Positions 14,602-19,672 of a DNA stretch of 19,672 bases are shown here, piece after piece; within the stretch, counting starts at the first letter, position 1, and every line of letters begins with the position of its first letter. Origin of the DNA: Lachnospiraceae bacterium (GTDB lineage: Bacteria; Bacillota; Clostridia; Lachnospirales; Lachnospiraceae); assembly GCA_015057205.1 (NCBI GenBank), contig SVEW01000030.1, forward strand, positions 1 through 19,672, read 5' to 3'. The position numbers and the translations under genes were made by a program. The notes under the pieces are model-generated. The model saw only the letters and a program-made list of their open reading frames with translations. It had not been told where the DNA came from and searched no databases.

Positions 14602-16909
14602 GTTCGGAAGAAAAGTTTTAGCCCTTACTTTGGCCGTAACGATGGTGATTCCATCATTCGGTACTGCGATGACAGTAAAGGCCGCAGAGGGAGACACCAA
14701 GACTATCCAGATTTTGCAGACAAGCGATTTGCATGGAAAATTTGTACCATTCAAGTATGCAACCTATACAGAGGATAATTCTGGAAGTTTAGCACAGCTT
14801 GCAACCATCATCAAGGAAAGAAGAAATGATAACACGATACTTGTGGATGGTGGGGATTCTGTGCAGGATAACTCAGCACAGTTGTTTTTAGAGGACAAAA
14901 CACATCCGATTTTAAAAGGATTAAACCTTTTGAACTATGATTACTGGACGTTTGGTAATCACGAGTTTAATTTTGGAATGTCTACCCTGGCGAAGATTAA
15001 GAAGCAGTTCAAGGGTACGGTTTTAGGTGGAAACGTATACGACAAGGACGGTAAAACAAGATTTGGTAAATTATATGATATCGTTGAAAAAGATGGTGTA
15101 AAAATTGCAATCATCGGTGTGGTTACACCGAATATCACCCGTTGGGATGCTACTAATCTGAAAGGATATAAGGTGACAAGCCCGATTGACGAAGTAAAAG
15201 CAGCGATTGCTGAAGTAAAAGGTAAAGTAGATTTAATTGTTGTATCTGCCCATATGGATGAGAAAAACGAATATGAAGTACCAGGCTCCGGTGTGGAAGA
15301 TTTAGTTAAGGCTTGTCCGGAAATCGATATTTGTCTTGCCGCGCACGGACATCAGGTTCTTAATAAGACAATTGGTAATACCCTTGTAACAGAGAACCAG
15401 AATATGGGACAGACATTAACCGATATCGATATTACACTTAAGAAAAACGCGGAAGGTAAATATGAAGTAGTCAGCAAAGAAGCGGAAACCGTATCTGCTA
15501 AAGGCGTGGAAGCTGATAAAGAAATGTGCGATGCATTGGCGTCTTATGACAAGAGAGCAAAAGAAGATGCACTTTCTGAAATTGGTCAGTTATGTGGTGG
15601 CGATTTAGCACCGATTAATGAAATTCCGGGAATTACCCAGGCACAGCTTCAGGAAACAGCAATGATTAACCTGATTAATAAGGTTCAGATGCATTATACC
15701 GGTGCAGAAATCGGCGCAGCTGCGTTATTTGATGTAAACTCCAATATCAAAGAAGGAAAGATTTTAAAGAAAGATGCTTCTTTGATTTACAAATATGACA
15801 ATACCCTGTACAAACTTAAGATTACAGGAAAACAGTTGAAACAGTACATGGAGTGGTCTGCATCCTACTACAATACGGTAAAAGAAAACGACCTTACAGT
15901 ATCTTATGATGAAAACATTAGAGCGTATTCTTATGATATGTTTGCCGGAGTGAACTATGAAATCAATCTTTCCAAAGAAGTTGGAAATAGAATTGAAAAT
16001 CTTACATTAGCGAACGGTAAGCCGGTAAAAGATAATGCATCTTATATTTTGGCGGTAAATAACTACCGCGCAAATTCGCAGCTTCTTTCCTATGGTGATG
16101 TGTATAAGAAAGAAAACGGTGATACGTTACCGAAACTTCTTGAATTAGACGTAACTCCGGACGGATCTACAACTGCTGTTCGTGATTTGATTGCAAAATA
16201 CATCAACGACGAATTACATGGAAAAGTGTATCCGGAATATAATAATAACTGGAAGATTACCGGAATCAATTGGGATGAAGCAGAGCATGATAAAGTAGTT
16301 GCACTTGCGGCAGCAGGATTAATCACTGTTCCGACTTCGAAAGACGGAAGAACACCAAACGTGAAATCTGTTACAAAAGAAGACCTTGCAGCATTTGCAG
16401 ATGTTAAAACAAGCCGTATTAAATTTAACGGCAATGGTGGCATGACAAACGGACAGAGTATTTGCTATGTAGATGGTAAGAAGTTTGGCGAAAAAGCGAC
16501 CACCTTCCGTGCAGGATATAAATTCAATGGTTGGTATACAGAGGCAAAAGGCGGAAAACTTTTATCCGATGAAGAACTGGAAGCACTCACAGACAGTCAG
16601 ACGGTATATGCACATTGGACCAAAGTTAACGTAAAAAATGTGAAGGTTTCTTTAGTGAAAGCAACAAAGAAATCCCTTTCCGTAAAAATCTCAAATGCAA
16701 AGAGCGCAGAGAAATTTGTAGTTTCTTATTCCTTGGATAAGAACTTCAAGAAAGGCGTTAAGAAGGTAACTGTTAAGACTGCAAATGCAACCTTAAAGAA
16801 TTTGAAGGCAGGAAAGACTTATTACGTAAAAGTAAAAGCCATCGCAAAAGATTCTCTGGGAAAAGCAGTAAGTAAGACATCTAAAGTCGTAAAAATGAAA
16901 ACAAAATAA
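14594..16909 (+). CDS. Secreted 5'-nucleotidase/2',3'-cyclic phosphodiesterase family protein with InlB B-repeat
   Basis: This 771-residue exported enzyme dephosphorylates nucleotides outside the cell to scavenge nucleosides and phosphate. It has a signal peptide (cleavage near Ala30-Ala31), then a calcineurin-like metallophosphatase domain with the dimetal residues in SDLHG (Asp45, His47), DGGDS (Asp88) and GNHE (Asn122-His123), plus VSAHMDE and AAHGHQ. The 5'-nucleotidase C-terminal domain follows at about 330-515. A Listeria-Bacteroides (Flg_new) repeat lies at about 608-677 (GYKFNGWYTE, YAHWT), and a lysine-rich fibronectin-III-like tail ends the protein. No LPxTG or membrane anchor is present, so retention, if any, would be by the basic tail. 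RBS AAGGAGG is 10 bases upstream; a terminator follows. Confidence 0.93.
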   Translation: MNKFGRKVLALTLAVTMVIPSFGTAMTVKAAEGDTKTIQILQTSDLHGKFVPFKYATYTEDNSGSLAQLATIIKERRNDNTILVDGGDSVQDNSAQLFLEDKTHPILKGLNLLNYDYWTFGNHEFNFGMSTLAKIKKQFKGTVLGGNVYDKDGKTRFGKLYDIVEKDGVKIAIIGVVTPNITRWDATNLKGYKVTSPIDEVKAAIAEVKGKVDLIVVSAHMDEKNEYEVPGSGVEDLVKACPEIDICLAAHGHQVLNKTIGNTLVTENQNMGQTLTDIDITLKKNAEGKYEVVSKEAETVSAKGVEADKEMCDALASYDKRAKEDALSEIGQLCGGDLAPINEIPGITQAQLQETAMINLINKVQMHYTGAEIGAAALFDVNSNIKEGKILKKDASLIYKYDNTLYKLKITGKQLKQYMEWSASYYNTVKENDLTVSYDENIRAYSYDMFAGVNYEINLSKEVGNRIENLTLANGKPVKDNASYILAVNNYRANSQLLSYGDVYKKENGDTLPKLLELDVTPDGSTTAVRDLIAKYINDELHGKVYPEYNNNWKITGINWDEAEHDKVVALAAAGLITVPTSKDGRTPNVKSVTKEDLAAFADVKTSRIKFNGNGGMTNGQSICYVDGKKFGEKATTFRAGYKFNGWYTEAKGGKLLSDEELEALTDSQTVYAHWTKVNVKNVKVSLVKATKKSLSVKISNAKSAEKFVVSYSLDKNFKKGVKKVTVKTANATLKNLKAGKTYYVKVKAIAKDSLGKAVSKTSKVVKMKTK

Positions 16910-16920
16910 AATTTCTATAA

Positions 16921-16960
16921 CGGGGCCTCGCACTAAATAATTAGTGCGAGGTTCCGTTTT
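16921..16960 (+). terminator. Intrinsic terminator of the nucleotidase gene
   Basis: A 16-bp stem (16921-16936 with 16941-16956, two G-U pairs) closes an ATAA loop and is followed by TTTT. It lies 11 bases after the stop codon. The left end of the acquired region begins right after it. Confidence 0.9.
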
Positions 16961-16970
16961 GTGTGCTGTA

Positions 16971-17108
16971 GGAAATTTGATGAAAGTGGGGGATAAGCTC
17001 TTTACGGATAAAAAAGAAGCCGGAACAGCCCTTGTGGAGATGTGCAAGGAAATAAAAACAATCAATGCCACTAAAGGCAAAGGGAAAAGAAGAAACTTTA
17101 TAAGATAA
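16971..17108 (+). pseudogene. Remnant of a conjugative-element helicase/DNA methylase protein
   Basis: An open frame from about 16971 to the stop at 17108 (ATG at 16980) reads MKVGDKLFTDKKEAGTAL then VEMCKEIKTIN. To my recollection this pattern (K.Y/FTDKKEAG.A...CK) occurs in the C-terminal half of the very large SNF2/DEAD helicase-methylase proteins carried by integrative conjugative elements of Firmicutes. Only about 40 residues remain, there is no RBS, and the end (KGKGKRRNFIR) looks unrelated. I read it as a scar of an excised or decayed element. Assignment is from memory of the family and should be tested by search. Confidence 0.5.
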
Positions 17109-17128
17109 TTTGAAATTTTTTATTTTTA

Positions 17129-17148
17129 TTCCCAACTTTATTCCCAAC
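17129..17148 (-). repeat. Operator-like repeat copy 1 (promoter, reverse orientation)
   Basis: Read on the minus strand this is GTTGGGAATAAAGTTGGGAA, two GTTGGG half-sites 12 bp apart. It covers the -35 and spacer of the regulator promoter. The identical 20 bases recur on the + strand inside the gene at 18352-18371. Confidence 0.7.
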
Positions 17149-17158
17149 ATGATATAAT
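17129..17158 (+). promoter_or_regulatory. Promoter of the AlbA-type regulator, overlapped by a repeat
   Basis: TGATATAAT (17150-17158) is a perfect extended -10. The -35 region (TTCCCA at 17129-17134, 18-base spacer) lies inside an inverted GTTGGG repeat. A second copy in the other orientation sits just downstream of the -10. Repressor binding to either copy would block polymerase. Confidence 0.65.
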
Positions 17159-17166
17159 GAATTTGA

Positions 17167-17184
17167 TTGGGAATAAAAGTTGGG
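17167..17184 (+). repeat. Operator-like repeat copy 2 (downstream of -10, forward orientation)
   Basis: TTGGGAATAAAAGTTGGG repeats copy 1 with one extra A and lies in the opposite orientation, so the two copies form an imperfect inverted repeat around the -10. In RNA the pair is only partly transcribed, so a DNA-binding role is more likely than an RNA hairpin. Confidence 0.65.
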
Positions 17185-17199
17185 TAAAGGAGCATACTA

Positions 17200-18579
17200 A
17201 TGGATATTAAACAAATTGTTTTAGATTTATGTGCCTTAAGTGATGAACAGGAATGGTTTGAATTTAAGGAAAACTGGTTTCAGCCTGAGGCATTAGGCGA
17301 ATATGTATCTGCCCTGTCAAATGCGGCGGCTTTTCATTATAAAAAATATGCGTATTTCATTTGGGGTGTAGATGATACAACCCATGAAATTGTAGGAACA
17401 ACATTTAACCAGTATTGTGAATATAACAAGGAACCGTATCAGAATTATCTTGCGAGAAATCTGTCACCAAGCATAAATTTTAGTTTTGAAGAAACAGAAA
17501 TTTATGGAAAGAGAGTCGTTGGTTTGGTAATTCCTGCGGCAACCGAGATTCCTACGGCATTTAAAGAAAAGAGGTTTTTAAGGATAGGATCATCAAAATG
17601 TAATATGAAAGATTACCCTAAGAGAGAAATTGAACTTTTCAAAATACTGGATGGAAGAACCGAAACGATAGAAACAGTACCGGCAAAATACCAGGAACTT
17701 ACATTTCAAAAACTCTTTGGATATTACGGTTCCAAAGGTATTGTTCTAAATCAAAAGACGTTTATTAAGAATCTGGGGCTAAAAACAGAAGAAGGCGAGT
17801 TTAATATATTAGCGCAGCTTCTATCGGATAATTCTCATTTTCCGCTTCGTGTATCTATTTTTGATGGAGAAACAAAAGGCTCTAATCTTTTCTCTGTACG
17901 TGAATTTGGAAATGACTGTTTATTATACAGTTTGGATGAGTTGTTGCGTTATGGAGATGTATTGAACTTGATTCAGGCGGATGAGACAGACAGGGTCGTT
18001 GAACGAAAGGAGGTTCCGTTATTTGATAACAAGGCATTTCGTGAGGCTGTCATAAATGCCGTCCTGCACAATAAATGGGTGGAAGGAAATGAACCTATGA
18101 TTTCGGTATTTTCCGACAGAATAGAGATATTATCAAGGGGAACACTTGCTCCGGCACAGACCATGGAGGGATTTTTCTTAGGAGAATCAATCCCTGTAAA
18201 TGAAAAGTTGTCCGAGATATTTCTTCAACTGCATATAAGTGAGAAATCCGGACGAGGGGTTCCTAAAATTACGGAAATGTATGGAAAAGATGCATTTTCA
18301 TTTAGGGAGAATTCCATTGTTGTTACTATCCCATTTGAGAGAATAAATAAGGTTGGGAATAAAGTTGGGAAAAAGGTTGGGGATAAGAAACCCTTAAATT
18401 CCAGAAGACAAAAGATTATTGCAGAAATGAGAGACAATCCAAACATTACAACTGCGGAACTTCATAACATATTAGGTGTGAGTGAAACAGCAGTAGAAAA
18501 CAATATATCATTTTTAAGAGAAAATGGTTATATAGAGCGGGTTGGCTCAAAAAAGGCAGGATACTGGAAAGTATTATAA
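17200..18579 (+). CDS. AlbA_2 (Schlafen-AlbA) domain ATP-binding protein, putative transcriptional regulator
   Basis: This 459-residue protein begins with an AlbA_2 domain (about 15-150; WFEFKENW, YAYFIWGVDD, FLRIGSSKCNM), known to bind nucleic acid. A GHKL-like ATPase domain follows at about 285-375: FREAVINAVLHNKW is its N-box and SGRGVPKI its glycine motif (HATPase_c_4). A linker of VGNK-VGKK-VGDK units (385-396) leads to a winged helix at about 405-459 (TTAELHNILGVSETAVENNISFLRENGYIERVG). Such proteins are widespread, mobile and mostly uncharacterised; some act as regulators or in defence islands. RBS AAAGGAG is 7 bases upstream. Lower GC than neighbours and the element remnant beside it suggest transfer. 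Autoregulation is inferred from the promoter repeats. Confidence 0.85.
   Translation: MDIKQIVLDLCALSDEQEWFEFKENWFQPEALGEYVSALSNAAAFHYKKYAYFIWGVDDTTHEIVGTTFNQYCEYNKEPYQNYLARNLSPSINFSFEETEIYGKRVVGLVIPAATEIPTAFKEKRFLRIGSSKCNMKDYPKREIELFKILDGRTETIETVPAKYQELTFQKLFGYYGSKGIVLNQKTFIKNLGLKTEEGEFNILAQLLSDNSHFPLRVSIFDGETKGSNLFSVREFGNDCLLYSLDELLRYGDVLNLIQADETDRVVERKEVPLFDNKAFREAVINAVLHNKWVEGNEPMISVFSDRIEILSRGTLAPAQTMEGFFLGESIPVNEKLSEIFLQLHISEKSGRGVPKITEMYGKDAFSFRENSIVVTIPFERINKVGNKVGKKVGDKKPLNSRRQKIIAEMRDNPNITTAELHNILGVSETAVENNISFLRENGYIERVGSKKAGYWKVL
18352..18387 (+). repeat. Three 12-bp repeats inside the regulator gene, encoding the VGNK/VGKK/VGDK linker
   Basis: GTTGGGAATAAA, GTTGGGAAAAAG and GTTGGGGATAAG (18352-18363, 18364-18375, 18376-18387) are in-frame 12-bp units. 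The first 20 bases equal the promoter repeat exactly. Flexible VGxK-type linkers are common in this protein family; the sharing with the promoter is the unusual part. Confidence 0.8.
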
Positions 18580-18614
18580 GTGTTGTAAAACTATAAAACG
18601 AAGATAAGATGTAA

Positions 18615-18740
18615 TCGGATAACAAAAGAAAGAAGGTCAATGCTCATTTTATTTTGAACTCCCTAGAAATAAAGGATTTAATAATAAAAAAGGCAGGTAA
18701 AGTTGACATTACCGCACGGGAAGTAGGTTGCATAGAATAG
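18615..18740 (+). pseudogene. Unassigned short peptide frame, possible gene remnant
   Basis: Between stop codons, 18615-18737 encodes 41 residues including HFILNSLEIKDLIIKKAG and KVDITAREVGCIE, ending in TAG at 18738-18740. It has a protein-like composition but no ATG and no RBS. It could be the tail of a gene destroyed on transfer. I do not recognise it, and the frame may be chance. Confidence 0.25.
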
Positions 18741-18755
18741 AAAAAAACGGACAGA

Positions 18756-18778
18756 CTAATCGTAAGCGTATGGATTAG
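18756..18778 (+). promoter_or_regulatory. Small hairpin abutting the RBS of the membrane-protein gene
   Basis: CTAATC (18756-18761) and GATTAG (18773-18778) can pair around 11 bases; the second arm overlaps the first two bases of AGGAGGAG (18777-18784). It could partly hide the RBS. With a 6-bp stem this is only a possibility. Confidence 0.25.
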
Positions 18779-18793
18779 GAGGAGTATTTTTGT

Positions 18794-19510
18794 ATGAAGT
18801 CAACCTTTCGGCAGGAGATTATACCACTCATTGGCATCGTCCTGATTTCGGGATTGGCGATGGGAGGACTGCAGCTTTTAAAAGGCATTAGTCAGATGCC
18901 TCTACAGCCATCGGTATGGGTGGCAGGGGAGCGAAGTGATCCCACGCTTGGTCGTGGGATTGCGAGTATTGTATATGGTGTGCTATCGGCTTGCTTTCTT
19001 CGCATTGCGATGCGGAGAGAGAAACGATTATGGGAAGATGGAAATACCGTATTTTTCTTTTCGGCAGCAGGAGGTATGTTGGCGTGGGTTGTGATTGGCG
19101 AACTATCCTGGCATTTTGGATTGCCGGTCACTACCAAAGAAGGAATGGTTATGACAACAAATTTCTCACGTATCGAAAGTATACAGGGGGTATGGATGTT
19201 TTTCCTGCTTTTGGGAATCGTTATTCACATGGTAAAACGCGGGATGATTGCGGTGACGCTGTATGTGGGGACCTTTTTGGGAAACTGGTACGGACATCTT
19301 TGTATGATTGCAACCTATCCAATGGCAATGTGCCTGGGATGCAGGCTTTCTATGGCCAGTTGGTATCGCGCAGTGGGATTAGGCAATGCCATTGTTTTTG
19401 GGGCAGTGGGGCTTTGGCTTTGGAGAAGAAAGACGAAGTACCTTGGTTCTGTGTGCCTGTATGTTGCATTGGGAACGTTATTTTTTGGAACGATTATGGG
19501 AAAAATATAA
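18794..19510 (+). CDS. Multi-pass membrane protein, function unknown
   Basis: This 238-residue protein has six or seven hydrophobic segments (near residues 10-29, 54-71, 86-105, 134-147, 150-168, 190-210 and 218-236) and small charged loops, so it is an integral membrane protein. I do not recognise its family. A strong RBS AGGAGGAG lies 9 bases before the ATG. The C-terminus (LGTLFFGTIMGKI) reaches its stop only 14 bases before the transposase remnant begins, with no terminator between, so an insertion may have landed right behind it and may have altered its original end. Confidence 0.75.
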   Translation: MKSTFRQEIIPLIGIVLISGLAMGGLQLLKGISQMPLQPSVWVAGERSDPTLGRGIASIVYGVLSACFLRIAMRREKRLWEDGNTVFFFSAAGGMLAWVVIGELSWHFGLPVTTKEGMVMTTNFSRIESIQGVWMFFLLLGIVIHMVKRGMIAVTLYVGTFLGNWYGHLCMIATYPMAMCLGCRLSMASWYRAVGLGNAIVFGAVGLWLWRRKTKYLGSVCLYVALGTLFFGTIMGKI

Positions 19511-19524
19511 ATGATTTTACGACC

Positions 19525-19672
19525 TTTTCGGCAAATCCGGAGTACCCGCTTGTCATTTACCTTAATACCATGATTTTCGTGTTCTTCTTTGATGGCCTGA
19601 TAGATATCACCATGCCTTACTAGGCTCAGTCTCGCCCCTTCTCTATTTAGTCGAGTTTTTTTAAGAAAGATA
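19525..19672 (-). pseudogene. Truncated IS3-family transposase OrfB fragment (continues past right edge)
   Basis: Read on the minus strand from the right edge, the frame gives LKKTRLNREGARLSLVRHG, DIYQAIKEEHENHGIKV and NDKRVLRICRK. The last part (HGIKVNDKRVLRICRK) matches the helix-turn-helix region near the N-terminus of IS3-family OrfB transposases as I know them. After RICRK the expected continuation (LGIKSTIKY-like) is replaced by GRKIIYIF, and no DDE catalytic domain follows, so the element is cut off at about 19525. The remaining 5' part lies outside the window. Confidence 0.6.

Noticed and set aside
18352..18387. CRISPR or minisatellite array
   Set aside because: Only three 12-bp units, all in frame and without spacers; they encode a protein linker.
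18703..18738. TTGACA (18703-18708) with TAGAAT (18733-18738) as promoter of the membrane protein
   Set aside because: The spacer is 24 bases, far from the usual 16-18; no better -10 lies at the right distance.
18991..19623. 210-residue + strand frame overlapping the membrane protein
   Set aside because: It is a shifted frame of the membrane-protein gene running into the transposase remnant; the 18794 frame has the better RBS and real membrane segments.

Overview
The window looks like chromosome of a Gram-positive anaerobe of the Clostridia, most likely a Lachnospiraceae gut bacterium. The signs are strong AGGAGG-type ribosome binding sites, sigma-A promoters, moderately low GC, short operons, a surface nucleotidase carrying a Listeria-Bacteroides (InlB B) repeat, and fragments of elements typical of that family. 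Species cannot be given from sequence alone.

Layout. (1) 1-3937 is the end of a cell-envelope-stress module: the C-terminal half of a membrane histidine kinase, a MacB/Bce-type ABC ATPase and a large two-domain FtsX permease that overlaps it. A nested hairpin and a possible promoter lie between kinase and transporter. (2) 4017-10015 is a compact + strand run behind an extended -10 promoter: nitroreductase, 7TM GHKL sensor kinase, orphan sugar-type binding lipoprotein, NudC NADH pyrophosphatase, zinc-ribbon methyltransferase and SfsA, closed by a bidirectional terminator. (3) 10077-11000 is a minus-strand B3/B4-domain gene with a near-perfect promoter, a structured leader of about 175 nt and a terminator hairpin just before its RBS; that hairpin is also a 51-bp palindrome flanked by perfect 11-bp direct repeats. 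(4) 11122-14427 holds a small cysteine protein, an ECF sigma/anti-sigma pair, a DUF2975-like membrane protein and a LUD-domain protein. (5) 14594-16909 is a secreted 5'-nucleotidase with its own terminator. (6) 16961-18793 looks like acquired DNA: a scrap of a conjugative-element helicase/methylase, an AlbA-type ATP-binding regulator, and an unassigned peptide remnant. (7) 18794-19672 is a membrane protein followed by a truncated IS3-type transposase fragment running in from the right edge.

How genes work together. The kinase and ABC genes probably form a sensing and efflux or resistance unit, with its response regulator outside the window. The 7TM kinase and adjacent lipoprotein may sense an extracellular solute, as neither a permease nor a response regulator accompanies them. 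The sigma and anti-sigma genes overlap and should be co-translated.

The most unusual signals are two. The AlbA regulator's promoter carries inverted copies of a GTTGGG-based word, and an exact 20-bp copy of that word encodes the VGNK-type linker of the same protein. The B3/B4 leader looks like an attenuator that may have been created or altered by a mini-insertion.
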